Shown: positions 53,353 to 63,268, numbered from the stretch's first letter. The stretch is 64,000 nucleotides of DNA from Rhizobium leguminosarum (GCF_001679785.1 NZ_CP016286.1:2356001-2420000), one strand, 5' to 3'. Numbers and translations are program-made. The notes: a model not told the origin generated them from the letters alone.

Positions 53353-56300
53353 TCACTGCGCCTGAACGCCCGGCAACTGGTCGAAATTGAGCGGACCGGG
53401 CTGCGCTTGCCCGCTGCGCCGTGCTGCTTCCGCCTCGGCCGCGGCCCTCGCCTGCGCATCGGCATCCGCCTTTGCTTTGGCTTCCGCCGCGCGTGCGGCC
53501 TCTGCCTCGGCAGCAGCCTTCTCAGCGGCGGCTTTCTGCGCCAGCGCCCGCAGCCGCACTTCCTCTGCCTGCCGTTGCCGCTCGATCTCGGCCGCCTTGA
53601 TGCGCTCGGCGTCGTTGAACCGGTAAAGCGCCACCTCGCGGCGCAGCCGCTGTTTTTCGAGCACGACCGCCTGCAGCCGCTCGACACGGCGGCGCTCGCG
53701 CTCGAAGGCGCGCAGCGACAGATAGCTGGTGATATCGGTCACATCCATCGTCTTGCCGGGCGATGGCAGCATGCCGGAAAAATTCAGCCGGAGCGCCGGC
53801 TCGGCGCCGGAAAGCGCTTCCGTGCCAGGATTGAACCCGACACCCAGCGTCGCGCTGATGCGCTCTTCCGGCAGCGCGATCTGCGCATCGGCGGTGATGC
53901 GAGCGAGATCGTTGGCGACGGTGACATTCTGCACCCTCAGCGTCCCGTCGGCGATATTGAATGGGATGCCGAGTGGTGGCAGCTTCGCCTCGCCGTTGCT
54001 GAGCAGCGTCTCGATGATCGGATGCACCTTGCCGGCATTGATCTGCTCCTGCATCGTATCGGTCGCGGCAAGCAGCGGCGGCAAGATGGCAAGGTTCAAC
54101 CCGCGTATGCTGGTATCGCCGAGCCTCAGTTCGCCCGAACCATTGAGCGAGCTGGCGATCTCGCCGATCGTCTTGCCCGAGGCCTCCATCGACAGCGACA
54201 ATCCGAACTTCCCGTTGGCGATCGGCGCGCCGTCGCGCAGCCAGACGACGCCGGAAAGATCGGAATCGGCAAGCGCAAGCTTCGTCTGCAGGAAACCTGT
54301 GCCGCTGGCATTGGTGAACAGCAGATTGCCGGAGAGCTTTCCGCCGTCCCAGTTGCCGGCCATGTCGTTGAGCTGCAGCTCGTCGCCCTTGTAGGCAACA
54401 TTGCTGGTGAAGTCCGACACCGCCGTTTCCGGCAAGCCGGGCCAGAACTCCTTGGCCGCCAGCTTCACGTTGACGTCGAGATCCTTGAAGATGGGCAGCC
54501 CCAGCGCCGCCGTGGTCAGCTGACCGTTGGCGGGATCGACGATCTGGCCGAACACCGCCTCGCCGAGCCAGCCGGCATCGGCCTTGGCGAGTGTCAGCCC
54601 GCCGCTCGCGGTCGTCTTCGCAGCCTTCCGGTCGAAGGTCAGTGCACCCGAAAATTCGTTGTCGGCCGCATGCCCCTTGAGATCGGAAAAGACGATCTTG
54701 TCGCTGTCGACGGCGGCATTGACCTGCAGGCCGAACGGCAGCCCGGTTCCGGTCTGTGGCAGAGCGATGCCGTTCATGATGAGATAGGGGTCGATATCGG
54801 CGCTGTCGAGCGAAAGCGCGATCTGGCCGTTCATGAAGGTCTCCGGCCGGACATCGACCTTGCCGTTGGCCATGAACGAGGTCCGGTCGGTCGCAAACGT
54901 CAGCGCCGCATCGGCGGGATCATTGCCCGATGCCTTCACCTTGAGCGTCAGGCGGCCGTTGGCCCCGACATCGACCGGCAGCGGGTCGAGCCCGGCTTGG
55001 CCGAACAGGACTGATGGCACGGCGTTTTCGAGCGTCGCCTCAAGGCTCGTCGTGCCGTTGCCGGTCAGCGCCAGGAGGTCGGACATGCGGTAATCGAGAT
55101 TGACGCGGCTGCCGTTCGCCACACCGGCAAGCGTCACCGTCAATGCGTCGCCCTCGTCGCCGCCGAGCGTCAGTGCGCCGCGCAATGCCGTATTGCCGTA
55201 CCAGCCGGCATTGCGCACCAGCCGGTCGAGCACCGGGTGATGCGGCAGGTGCTCGCGCAACATGGTGAAGAAGCCGCCGGGATCGGCCGATTTGAAGGTG
55301 ATCTCGCCCGCGCCCTTGTAATCAAGCAGCGAACCTTCTGCCCTGCCCGTTGCCGTCAGCTCGGCGCCGGCGATATTCTTGATCGACAGCCGTTCGACGG
55401 CGAGTGCCCCATCGGCGATCGTAAACGTGGTCTCGACATTCTCGGCGTCGACACCGAAGGCGGTGAACTTGTCGGCCTTGAGCTGGGCGGCGATCTTGTG
55501 GTCGAGCACGTTATCGCCGGCATCCTGCCCGGTCATCAGCCCGCTCAGCGCCTGCAGCGCGTCGAGATCGAGCGTATCGCCGTTCAGCGCCACCGACAGT
55601 GTCGGCGGCTGGCCGGAGATCGCCTGGCGCTCCAGCCGACCCTTCAGCGCCGCCGGTCCAATGGCAATCTCAAGGTTTTCAAAACGCTGCAATTCATGCG
55701 TCAGGCTGACATTGGCGGAAAACCCCGCCTGCCGCAATTGCCGGATGGCCGGATCGACCGAGCCGGCAAGCCAGGAGGCAAGCCCCGTCGGCTGGCTGGA
55801 GGCCACCACGATCTGGCCGTTGAACGAAGGTTCGCCCTGAAGCAGGAGCTTGCCCTTGCCTTCCACCTGCGTGCGCCCCGGCAGCGTGCCGGTGGCGCTG
55901 TCGATCATCCAGCCGGTGCCGGCCGGTTCGAGCTCCAGCTGCACGTCGCGCAGCGTCGTATCGCCGGCGACGATCGCCGGCAGCTTGACGCTCGCCTTGC
56001 CCGGCACCTGCGGGATCGGCACCTGCGCGACGATATCGATCAGCGAATTCAGCCGCTGGCGCGCCGAAACAGCTGGATCCCGCGTCGTCTTGCCGGCCGA
56101 GCCCTGATTGCCGATGCGGTTGACGTCGATCTGCTGCCCGACGGCGGTCAGCAGGAATTCCGGCGCATTGCCGGTATCGAGCGTCGCCTCGCCGGTTATG
56201 ACATAGGGATCGTCCGTCGGGCCGATCTCCATCCGGTATTCGGGGATGCGGATGCGTTCATTGGTGAGCTCGAAGCGGCCCTTGACGCGCGGCGGCTGCT

Positions 56301-57084
56301 CTTTCTTGTTGGCGGGCTTGGCGCTGTTGCGGATTTCGATCGCGGCCGAAAGCTGGCCCTGATAGTTCGGCTTGCTGTCGACGAGCTTCAGTTCGCCGTC
56401 GAGATCGACGCTGACAGGGTGTTTGTCCGGCGAAAGCCTCGTGCGCATGCGCAGCACGCCCTTCTCGTCCGGCTGACTGCTCGAGATCGAGAAGCCGCCG
56501 TGCTCGCCGTCGAGCGCAGCATCGCCCTCGATGCGCCAGGGACCGGCCAGCGACTTTGCCGACATTTCCGCGTTGAGGCCGGTGATGCGACGCGAGCGAC
56601 CCGACTGATCGTCGATGAACTCGACCTCGCCGCCGCTGACATGCACGTTTTCGAGAACGACCGTCCTTGCCGGTATTTCCGCGCGGCTGCCGCGCATCCA
56701 GTCGAGCGTGCCGTCCTTGAGCAATCTCAAGCGCACCTTCGGATTGACGACGCGCATGTCGAAGATCAGCGCTTCGCCCGACAGGAAAGGTGCAAGCTCC
56801 GCATCCATGGAGAACTGCTCGACCTTGACGATCGGCGTGCCGTCCGCTTCCTGGCCGACGCGCACGTCATGCAGCGTCACCGACGGGAACGGCAGCAGGC
56901 GCGCATCCACCGTGCCGTAGACGGTGACCTTCTTGCCGATGATGCGGCTTGCCTGATCCTCGAAATTCTTGCGGAAATCCGTCCAGTCGATGAACAGCGG
57001 CGCAAGCAGCGCCACAAACAGCACTACGACGATCACTCCCCCAGAAAGACGAGGAACCGGCCTACCAATGCAAAGCGTCTCCAT
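53353..57084 (-). CDS. Large AsmA family protein
   Basis: 1243 residues from METLCIGRP at 57084. An upstream TTG at 57123 would add 13 residues encoded by an intergenic repeat, so it is less likely. One N-terminal membrane anchor (GGVIVVVLFVALLAPLFIDW) and a long beta-rich periplasmic region with AsmA and AsmA_2-like parts. The last 110 residues are a charged, Ala-rich helix (RERRRVERLQAVVLEKQRLR and KAAAEKAAAEAEAARAAEAK). AsmA-like proteins are now linked to phospholipid transport between membranes. A very long open frame on the other strand (55237-58776) is only its shadow. Confidence 0.88.
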   Translation of the reverse strand: METLCIGRPVPRLSGGVIVVVLFVALLAPLFIDWTDFRKNFEDQASRIIGKKVTVYGTVDARLLPFPSVTLHDVRVGQEADGTPIVKVEQFSMDAELAPFLSGEALIFDMRVVNPKVRLRLLKDGTLDWMRGSRAEIPARTVVLENVHVSGGEVEFIDDQSGRSRRITGLNAEMSAKSLAGPWRIEGDAALDGEHGGFSISSSQPDEKGVLRMRTRLSPDKHPVSVDLDGELKLVDSKPNYQGQLSAAIEIRNSAKPANKKEQPPRVKGRFELTNERIRIPEYRMEIGPTDDPYVITGEATLDTGNAPEFLLTAVGQQIDVNRIGNQGSAGKTTRDPAVSARQRLNSLIDIVAQVPIPQVPGKASVKLPAIVAGDTTLRDVQLELEPAGTGWMIDSATGTLPGRTQVEGKGKLLLQGEPSFNGQIVVASSQPTGLASWLAGSVDPAIRQLRQAGFSANVSLTHELQRFENLEIAIGPAALKGRLERQAISGQPPTLSVALNGDTLDLDALQALSGLMTGQDAGDNVLDHKIAAQLKADKFTAFGVDAENVETTFTIADGALAVERLSIKNIAGAELTATGRAEGSLLDYKGAGEITFKSADPGGFFTMLREHLPHHPVLDRLVRNAGWYGNTALRGALTLGGDEGDALTVTLAGVANGSRVNLDYRMSDLLALTGNGTTSLEATLENAVPSVLFGQAGLDPLPVDVGANGRLTLKVKASGNDPADAALTFATDRTSFMANGKVDVRPETFMNGQIALSLDSADIDPYLIMNGIALPQTGTGLPFGLQVNAAVDSDKIVFSDLKGHAADNEFSGALTFDRKAAKTTASGGLTLAKADAGWLGEAVFGQIVDPANGQLTTAALGLPIFKDLDVNVKLAAKEFWPGLPETAVSDFTSNVAYKGDELQLNDMAGNWDGGKLSGNLLFTNASGTGFLQTKLALADSDLSGVVWLRDGAPIANGKFGLSLSMEASGKTIGEIASSLNGSGELRLGDTSIRGLNLAILPPLLAATDTMQEQINAGKVHPIIETLLSNGEAKLPPLGIPFNIADGTLRVQNVTVANDLARITADAQIALPEERISATLGVGFNPGTEALSGAEPALRLNFSGMLPSPGKTMDVTDITSYLSLRAFERERRRVERLQAVVLEKQRLRREVALYRFNDAERIKAAEIERQRQAEEVRLRALAQKAAAEKAAAEAEAARAAEAKAKADADAQARAAAEAEAARRSGQAQPGPLNFDQLPGVQAQ

Positions 57085-57108
57085 TCGGGATTCTGTTGCC
57101 GACACCAG

Positions 57109-57226
57109 AGCATGATGCCGCAAAGTGTGAGCGGTTTTCGGACGACATCATGCTCTAACTCTTTATTTGAGAACAGGATTCAGATTTCAGGGCGAGCCGG
57201 CCCAACATCATCTTGTTCTAGCGCTA
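57109..57226. repeat. Palindromic intergenic repeat at the AsmA start
   Basis: AGCATGATG (57109-57117) pairs with CATCATGCT (57146-57154). After that comes a CTCTAACTCTTTATTTGAGA-type segment and the sequence CATCATCTTGTTCTAG to 57226. A related copy lies at 61214-61287. I recall this family as frequent in Rhizobium. Confidence 0.75.
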
Positions 57227-57270
57227 TTCATGCCGGGGGCAAGGCCCAAGTTCATGAGAATGTTCCGTTT

Positions 57271-58683
57271 TCAGCCATGATGGAAAATCTTGCCGGGATT
57301 GAAGATATCGTCCGGATCGAGCGCCTGTTTCACCTGTCGCATCAGATCCACCGCGCCGCCGAGCTCCTGTTCCAGAAACGCCATCTTGCCCTGTCCGACC
57401 CCGTGTTCACCGGTGCATGTTCCGTCCATTTCGAGCGCCCGCCGGTTGAGCCGTTGCACGAAAGCCTCGGCCACGGCGACGCCTTCGGTGCTCTTGTCAT
57501 CAAACAACAGCAGCACATGGAAGTTCCCGTCGCCGGCATGGCCGACGATCGGCCCCAGCAGCCCATGCTCCTCGATATCCGCCTGCGTTTCGGAAACACA
57601 ATCGGCAAGCCTCGATATCGGAACACAAACATCGGTCGAAAGTGCGGCAAGCCCGGGCGCCAGCGCCCTTGCAGCCCAATAGGCGTCGTGGCGCGCCTTC
57701 CAGAGCTTCGTCCGTTCTTCGGCATTGGCGGTCCACAGGAATTCGCCGCCGCCGCATTCCGCCGCGATCTCGGCAAAGGCTGCCGATTGCAGCGGCACGG
57801 TCTCGTCGGTGCCGTGGAATTCGAGGAACAGCGTCGGGCTTTCGGCATAGGAAAGCTTGGAATAGGCGTTGCAGGCCCGCATCTGTACCGTGTCGAGCAA
57901 CTCGATACGCGCCACCGGAATGCCCATCTGGATCGTCATGATGACGGCATCGCAGGCGGCCTTGATGCTCGGAAAAGCACAGGCCCCTCCGGCAATCTTC
58001 TGGGGGATCGCCTGCAGGCGCAACGTCACCGAGGTCAGGATGCCAAGCGTGCCCTCGGCGCCGACGAAGAGCCGCGTCAGATCGTAGCCCGCCGAGGACT
58101 TGCGGGCGCGCCGGGCCGTGCGGATCTCCTCGCCATTGGCAGTGACGGCGGTGACGGCAAGCACATTGTCCTTCATCGTTCCGTAGCGCACGGCATTGGT
58201 GCCGGAGGCCCGCGTCGAGGCCATGCCGCCGATCGAGGCGTTGGCGCCGGGATCGATCGGGAAGAACAGGCCGGTATCGCGCAGGTAGATGTTCAGCGCC
58301 TCGCGTGTCACACCCGGTTCGACGGTGCAGTCGAGATCTTCGGGATTGACCTCGATCACCCGGTTCATGCGGCTGAAATCGATCGAAATACCGCCATTGG
58401 CGGCGTTCACCTGCCCCTCCAGCGAGGTGCCGACACCGAAACCGATCACCGGCACCTTGTGGGTCGCACAGGCATTGACCGCCGCCTTCACATCCTCGGC
58501 GCTCTCGGCGAAGAGCACACCGTCCGGCAGTTGCGGCGGGATGTAAGTAGTCGTATGGGCATGCTGTTCGCGGAAGGACTGGCCGGTCTGGAAACGCTCG
58601 CCGAAGCTCTGCTTGAGAATGCCGAGCACCGCGGCAATTCCCGCCTCGTTGCGTGTGCCCGCCTTCGCGTCCTTCAGCGCCAT
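57271..58683 (-). CDS. FAD-linked D-lactate/2-hydroxyacid dehydrogenase
   Basis: 470 residues. The PCMH FAD domain (VIGFGVGTSLEGQVNAANGG, DPGANASIGGMASTRASGTN, FVGAEGTLGILTSVTLRL) is followed by the FAD-oxidase C-terminal domain ending GTCTGEHGVGQGKMAFLEQE and DPDDIFNPGKIF. Such enzymes oxidise D-lactate or glycolate and pass electrons to quinone or cytochrome c. No lldP or glcE genes are adjacent. Confidence 0.9.
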   Translation of the reverse strand: MALKDAKAGTRNEAGIAAVLGILKQSFGERFQTGQSFREQHAHTTTYIPPQLPDGVLFAESAEDVKAAVNACATHKVPVIGFGVGTSLEGQVNAANGGISIDFSRMNRVIEVNPEDLDCTVEPGVTREALNIYLRDTGLFFPIDPGANASIGGMASTRASGTNAVRYGTMKDNVLAVTAVTANGEEIRTARRARKSSAGYDLTRLFVGAEGTLGILTSVTLRLQAIPQKIAGGACAFPSIKAACDAVIMTIQMGIPVARIELLDTVQMRACNAYSKLSYAESPTLFLEFHGTDETVPLQSAAFAEIAAECGGGEFLWTANAEERTKLWKARHDAYWAARALAPGLAALSTDVCVPISRLADCVSETQADIEEHGLLGPIVGHAGDGNFHVLLLFDDKSTEGVAVAEAFVQRLNRRALEMDGTCTGEHGVGQGKMAFLEQELGGAVDLMRQVKQALDPDDIFNPGKIFHHG

Positions 58684-58732
58684 CCCGTTGATCTCCCTGC
58701 CATTCCGCAGAAACCATATCGTGTCCCGCAGG

Positions 58733-58838
58733 CTACAGCGCCGCGCGTCTTTTCAGACGAGCAAAGGACGCTGTAGAACTCTAAAATTGCTGCATAATTT
58801 CATCCTTAAATCGATTCCGATTTAAGGAATTATGCAGC
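58733..58838. repeat. Double palindromic intergenic repeat
   Basis: CTACAGCG (58733-58740) pairs with CGCTGTAG (58769-58776), with CGTCT/AGACG inside. Then GCTGCATAATT and CCTTAAATCG pair with CGATTTAAGG and AATTATGCAGC up to about 58838. This two-part unit is one I recall from many Rhizobium intergenic regions. Confidence 0.75.
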
Positions 58839-58949
58839 AGGCTGGGTATGCGGCAAGTCAAAGCGGCTGTCCAGTTAAGATTGGCAGAAGATTTCATTCC
58901 CACTTTGTTATAGGCCGGCTGCTATAGACAAATCCGCCGTCCCCGGCAC

Positions 58950-59984
58950 TCATACGATCGGTGGATTGAGCCGGGCAAACCCCTCCTGTCGCCGATAGGG
59001 GAAATAGGGATAGGGCGCCGTCACCATGCTAACGGCATCGAGCCTTTCGATCTGCTCCTTCGACAGGCTCCAGCCGACCGCGCCGAGGTTCTGCCTGAGC
59101 TGCTCCTCGTTGCGGGCGCCGATGATGACGCTCGATACCGTCGGCCGGTTAAGCAGCCAGTTGATGGCGATCTGCGGCACAGTCCGGCCGGTCTCGCCTG
59201 CGATGGCGTCCAGCACCTCGACGATGTCGAACAGCTTCTCGTCGTCGACGGGCGGGCCGTATTGCGCCGTCTCGTGCAGCCGGCTTGCCTCAGGCAGCGG
59301 CTGGCCGCGGCGGATCTTGCCGGTCAGCCGTCCCCAGGCAAGCGGGCTCCAGACGAGAGCTCCCACACCCTGGTCGGCGCCGAGCGGCATCAGCTCCCAT
59401 TCGTAATCGCGCCCTGCCAGCGAATAATAGACCTGATGGGCGACATAACGCGGATAGCCGTGGCGATTGGCGGAGGCGAGCGACTTCATCAGTTCCCAGC
59501 CGGCAAAATTGGAAACGCCGACATAGCGGATCTTGCCTGCTGCAACGAGCCCGTCGAGCGTCGACAGCACCTCCTCGACCGGCGTCGAGGCATCGAAGGC
59601 GTGAAGCTGCAAGAGGTCGATATAGTCGGTCCCGAGCCGGCGCAGCGCATCCTCGGTCGCGCGGATCAGCCGCGCCCGCGACGTTCCCCAGTCCTGCGGC
59701 CCCCCGCCCATCGGCAGCGCCGTTTTCGTCGAGATCAGCGCAGCGTCGCGCCGGCTGCGGATCGCCTGGCCGAGCACCTCCTCGGACGCGCCGGCCGAAT
59801 AGACGTCGGCCGTGTCGAAGAGATTGACGCCGGCTTCCAGGCAGATGTCGACGAGCCGCCGCGCTTCCTCGGCATCGGTATTGCCCCAGGCGCCGAACAG
59901 TGGGCCGCTGCCGCCGAATGTGCCCGCACCGAAGCTCAAGACCGGTACTCTGAGGCCGGAAGCGCCGAGATTTCTGTAGTCCAT
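58950..59984 (-). CDS. Aldo/keto reductase (YajO/PdxI-like group)
   Basis: 344 residues from the ATG at 59984 with GGAG upstream. Active-site segments are NLFDTADVYSAGASEEVLG, ISTKTALPMG and DLLQLHAFD; the cofactor part is SSVIIGARNEEQLRQNLGA. It reduces small aldehydes or sugars with NADPH. A LysR gene is divergent 92 bases away and is its likely regulator. Confidence 0.88.
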   Translation of the reverse strand: MDYRNLGASGLRVPVLSFGAGTFGGSGPLFGAWGNTDAEEARRLVDICLEAGVNLFDTADVYSAGASEEVLGQAIRSRRDAALISTKTALPMGGGPQDWGTSRARLIRATEDALRRLGTDYIDLLQLHAFDASTPVEEVLSTLDGLVAAGKIRYVGVSNFAGWELMKSLASANRHGYPRYVAHQVYYSLAGRDYEWELMPLGADQGVGALVWSPLAWGRLTGKIRRGQPLPEASRLHETAQYGPPVDDEKLFDIVEVLDAIAGETGRTVPQIAINWLLNRPTVSSVIIGARNEEQLRQNLGAVGWSLSKEQIERLDAVSMVTAPYPYFPYRRQEGFARLNPPIV

Positions 59985-60076
59985 GGATCTGTCTCCTGTA
60001 TTTCCTATGAGATAGACCTTGGTCACCCGATGATATAGATTGCCTATAAGCAAATCATCTGTGACTTGAATTCATC

Positions 60077-60979
60077 ATGAGCCGTCAAGACATCAATCGC
60101 TCCGGCGAAATGGAAGTCTTCGTCAGCGTCGTCGAGCGCGGTGGCTTTTCCGCCGCAGCCATGGCCCGGCGCATGACGCCGTCGGCCGTCAGCAAGCTCG
60201 TCGCCCGGCTGGAGACACGCCTCGGCGCCCGCCTCGTCAACCGCTCCACCCGCAGGCTGCAATTGACGCCGGAAGGCTGTGCCTTCTATGAGCGCTGCAT
60301 TACCATCCTTGCCGATATCGCCGAGGCCGAACGTCAAGCCTCGACAGGTGAACAGGCCTCAGGCCGCATCCGCATCAATACCAGCGGCTCTTTCGGCAAT
60401 CATGTGCTGGCGCCGCTCGTGCCTGCCTTCATGGCGCTTCATCCGGCCGTGACGCTGGATATTTCTCATACCGACAGGATAGTCGACCTGATGGAGGAGC
60501 GCGCCGATGTCGCAATCCGCGCCGGCCCCTTGAAGAGTTCCAGCCTGATCGCCCGCAAGCTCGGCACCACCGGCAAGATCATCGTCGCATCGCCGGATTA
60601 TCTCTCGCGTCATGGCAAACCACGCGCGATCGCCGATCTCCGCCGCCATTGCCGCATCGGCTTTTCCTACGCCCGCGCCATCGAGGGCTGGCCGCTGCGC
60701 GAAGGTGGCGAAACGGTAACGATCCCAATCACCCCGGGCCTGCAGGTGGGAAACGGCGAAACCATGCGTCACCTCGCTTTGTCAGGCGCCGGCCTTGCCC
60801 GGCTCGCCGCCTTCACCGTGCGCGGCGATATCGATGCCGGGCGCCTGGTGCCGGTGCTCGAAGAGGCCAATCCTAGCGATCTCGAGGAGTTCTACGCCGT
60901 CTATATGGGCCAGGGCGGCCCGCTGCCGGCGCGTGTACGCGCACTGCTCGATTTTCTCGTCAACCATGTACGTTTCTGA
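60077..60979 (+). CDS. LysR family regulator
   Basis: 300 residues. The N-terminal HTH reads VFVSVVERGGFSAAAMARRMTPSAVSKLVARLETRLGARLVNRSTRRL; the C-terminal substrate-binding domain follows (RIRINTSGSFGNHVLAPLVPAFM). Divergent from an aldo/keto reductase gene, the usual pairing for this regulator class. Confidence 0.9.
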   Translation: MSRQDINRSGEMEVFVSVVERGGFSAAAMARRMTPSAVSKLVARLETRLGARLVNRSTRRLQLTPEGCAFYERCITILADIAEAERQASTGEQASGRIRINTSGSFGNHVLAPLVPAFMALHPAVTLDISHTDRIVDLMEERADVAIRAGPLKSSSLIARKLGTTGKIIVASPDYLSRHGKPRAIADLRRHCRIGFSYARAIEGWPLREGGETVTIPITPGLQVGNGETMRHLALSGAGLARLAAFTVRGDIDAGRLVPVLEEANPSDLEEFYAVYMGQGGPLPARVRALLDFLVNHVRF

Positions 60980-61302
60980 GGCACCCAGCCCGAAAGTTCA
61001 GCGCTTTTGGAATGATGACATGCATAAAAACAACGACTTGAGCGGTCGCATGAATCAGTTTCGCATTCCAGGGCGCCGAGAAGCCAGATTTCGCAATTGA
61101 CCGCCCGCCTCGCGCCCGCCTATACCGAACCCGCGTCAGTCGGTCCTTGCAGCCGGCCTCTCTTCGTCATGCCGGAGCCTCTTCCCATCTTCAGCCCTTA
61201 AGGGCTCGCGCCGGTCATGCTCTAACTATTTAATTTAGAGCAGGATTAGATTTTAGCCGACCCGGCCTAAAATCATCCTGTTCTAGGAAAGATACGGGGA
61301 TC
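60980..61302. other. Intergenic region between LysR and AbrB-family genes
   Basis: 323 bases without a supported gene. Its right part is a palindromic repeat (61214-61287) that ends 15 bases before the next start. The rest shows nothing recognised. Confidence 0.6.
61214..61287. repeat. Palindromic intergenic repeat, second copy
   Basis: It starts GTCATGCTCTAACTATTTAA and closes with AAATCATCCTGTTCTAGG. It aligns with the repeat near 57147-57226 over about 75 bases. CAGGAT and ATCCTG arms, with GATTTTAG/CTAAAATC inside, form a hairpin. Confidence 0.75.
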
Positions 61303-62397
61303 ATGTCATTCAGCGACGCGAGCCGCCTGCTGCGGGATGCCGGCCTGCCGAAATGGACGCTGCTGCTGGCACTTTCGACCGCTCTCGTCGTCTTCCTCGA
61401 ACTCTTCGCTCTGCCGGCCTCGCTGCTGATCGGGCCGATGGTCGCGGCAATCGCACTGGCGTTGACCGTAGGCAAGGGAAAGCTTCGCGTGCCCTTCTGG
61501 CCGCTGCAGTTCGGCCAGGTCCTGGTCGGCCTGATGATGGCGCGCACCATCACCCCGGACATTCTCGGTACCATGGCGAAGGACGCGCCGCTCTTCCTGC
61601 TGTTCATCTTCTCGGTCATCGCCATCGCCACCGGCCTCGGCTGGATTTTGACACGCTGGCAGGTGCTGCCGGGAACGACCGCGGTCTGGGGTTCCTCGCC
61701 GGGCGGCGCCTCCGCCATGGTCATCATGTCGGAAGCCTATGGCGCCGATGCCCGTCTCGTCGCCTTCATGCAGTATCTGCGCGTCGTCTTCGTCGCCGTC
61801 GGCGCCTCTGTGATCTCGCGCCTGTGGGTGGCAGCCGACGGCGCCGAGCCGCCGCCGCTCGTCCTCTTTCCCGAGATCGACTGGCCGGCCTTTGCGACGA
61901 CGATGGCTTTTGCCGCCTTTTGTGCCTATGGCGTCCGGCGCCTGCGCCTCCAGGGCGGCACGATAATCGTGCCGCTCTTTCTCGGCGCTTTGCTGCAGGG
62001 CATAGGCCTCCTGAAAATTGAATTACCGATGTGGCTGCTCGCCCTCGCCTATGCGCTGGTCGGCTGGAGCATCGGCCTTCGTTTCACCCGCTCGATTCTC
62101 AAGCACGTGGCGCGCGCCCTGCCGAGAGTATCGGCCTGTATCGTGCTGCTGATGGCACTCTGCGGCTGCATGGCGGTGGCGCTTCACGTCTTCGCGGGCA
62201 TCGATCCGCTGACCGCCTATCTTGCCACCAGCCCCGGCGGCGCCGATTCCGTCGCCATCATCGCCGCCTCCAGCGATGTCGACGTGCCCTTCGTGATGGC
62301 GATGCAGACCGGCCGTTTCCTCGTGATCCTGATGATCGGCCCGATGCTCGCCCGCTTCATCGCACGCCGTTCCGGCCTTGCGGAAAACCCCGTCTAG
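61303..62397 (+). CDS. AbrB-family integral membrane protein (ammonia monooxygenase-like)
   Basis: 364 residues with about ten hydrophobic segments in two repeats. LPASLLIGPMVAAIALAL and TTAVWGSSPGGASAMVIMSEAYG mark the first repeat, and ATSPGGADSVAIIAASSDVDVPFVMAMQ is the matching segment of the second. This is the AbrB/PF05145 family, annotated as membrane regulators or transporters; function is unknown. Its end overlaps the converging AraC gene by 41 bases. Confidence 0.87.
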   Translation: MSFSDASRLLRDAGLPKWTLLLALSTALVVFLELFALPASLLIGPMVAAIALALTVGKGKLRVPFWPLQFGQVLVGLMMARTITPDILGTMAKDAPLFLLFIFSVIAIATGLGWILTRWQVLPGTTAVWGSSPGGASAMVIMSEAYGADARLVAFMQYLRVVFVAVGASVISRLWVAADGAEPPPLVLFPEIDWPAFATTMAFAAFCAYGVRRLRLQGGTIIVPLFLGALLQGIGLLKIELPMWLLALAYALVGWSIGLRFTRSILKHVARALPRVSACIVLLMALCGCMAVALHVFAGIDPLTAYLATSPGGADSVAIIAASSDVDVPFVMAMQTGRFLVILMIGPMLARFIARRSGLAENPV

Positions 62398-63268
62398 TGC
62401 CCTGCTTGGGGTTGTGCGCGAGTGCTGCCCATTGGCCGGGCGTCATGCCGTAGGCCTTCTTGAAATGGCGGTTGAGATGGCTCTGGTCGGCAAAGCCGGT
62501 CGCCGCCGCCACATCGGAAATTCCCTCGCCCGCGCCGATCATCGCCCGGGCCCGCTGCAGCCGCCGCATCAGGAGGTAACGATGCGGGCTGGTGGCGAAG
62601 GCTGCCCGGAAATGCCGCGCCAGCGCGAAACGATCGAGACCCGTCACCGCCTCAAGCTCGCCGGAATTCACTGCCCGGGTCGCATGTGCCTCGAGATAGT
62701 CCCGTGCCGTCCGCGCCTGCCGCCAGGCGACGAGGCCGAGCGGCCGGCGCGGCATGCGCGCATGCCGTGACAGCCCGCCCGTCACCCGCGATACGAAATC
62801 GTCGACGAAAAGCTCATCCAGTTCGCGGTCGAGTTCGCTAAGTGCTGCCAGCAGCACGCCTGCTAGCGCCGGATCGCCGATAACGGGTTCATCGACAAAA
62901 GGCAGGCCGACGCCATCCGCCTTCAGGCATTCAAGAAGCAGTGATGGCTCCAGATAGAGCATGCGGTATTGAAGCCCATCCTCCGTTCCCGCCCCGCCAT
63001 CGTGCTCCTCATCGGGGTGCAGCACGATCACCTGTCCCGGCAGGCTGAAGCGCCGCTCGCCGCGATAGCGGAAGGTCTGACCCCCCTTCAAAGTCACGCC
63101 GAGTGCATAGGTGTCGTGCCGGTGCGGCTCGAAAGCATCGCCTGAGAACTGCGCCTCGATGCGCTCGATGCCGGGAAAGGCCGGCGCAGCGAGGATGGCG
63201 TTGCCGGATGGTCCCGCGCACAAACGTTCAAGACCTTCGAAGACCTGCGGATGTAAGTCCTGGTTCAA
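62357..63268 (-). CDS. AraC family regulator with cupin sensor domain
   Basis: About 303 residues if the TTG at 63268 is used. There is no ATG in a sensible place, and the frame is open to 63415, overlapping the divergent gene. The N-terminal AraC_binding cupin (AQFSGDAFEPHRHDTYALGVTLKGGQTFRYRG) and two C-terminal HTHs (LEAVTGLDRFALARHFRAAF, ISDVAAATGFADQSHLNRHFKKAYG) are clear. Likely regulates the divergent DUF2000 gene. Confidence 0.85.
   Translation of the reverse strand: MNQDLHPQVFEGLERLCAGPSGNAILAAPAFPGIERIEAQFSGDAFEPHRHDTYALGVTLKGGQTFRYRGERRFSLPGQVIVLHPDEEHDGGAGTEDGLQYRMLYLEPSLLLECLKADGVGLPFVDEPVIGDPALAGVLLAALSELDRELDELFVDDFVSRVTGGLSRHARMPRRPLGLVAWRQARTARDYLEAHATRAVNSGELEAVTGLDRFALARHFRAAFATSPHRYLLMRRLQRARAMIGAGEGISDVAAATGFADQSHLNRHFKKAYGMTPGQWAALAHNPKQGTRRGFPQGRNGVR

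Noticed and set aside
55237..58776. An 1179-codon open frame on the plus strand
   Set aside because: It is antisense to the AsmA gene and the FAD-linked dehydrogenase, both well supported. Its predicted protein has no recognisable domain, and GC-rich codon use in the true genes easily leaves the opposite strand open.
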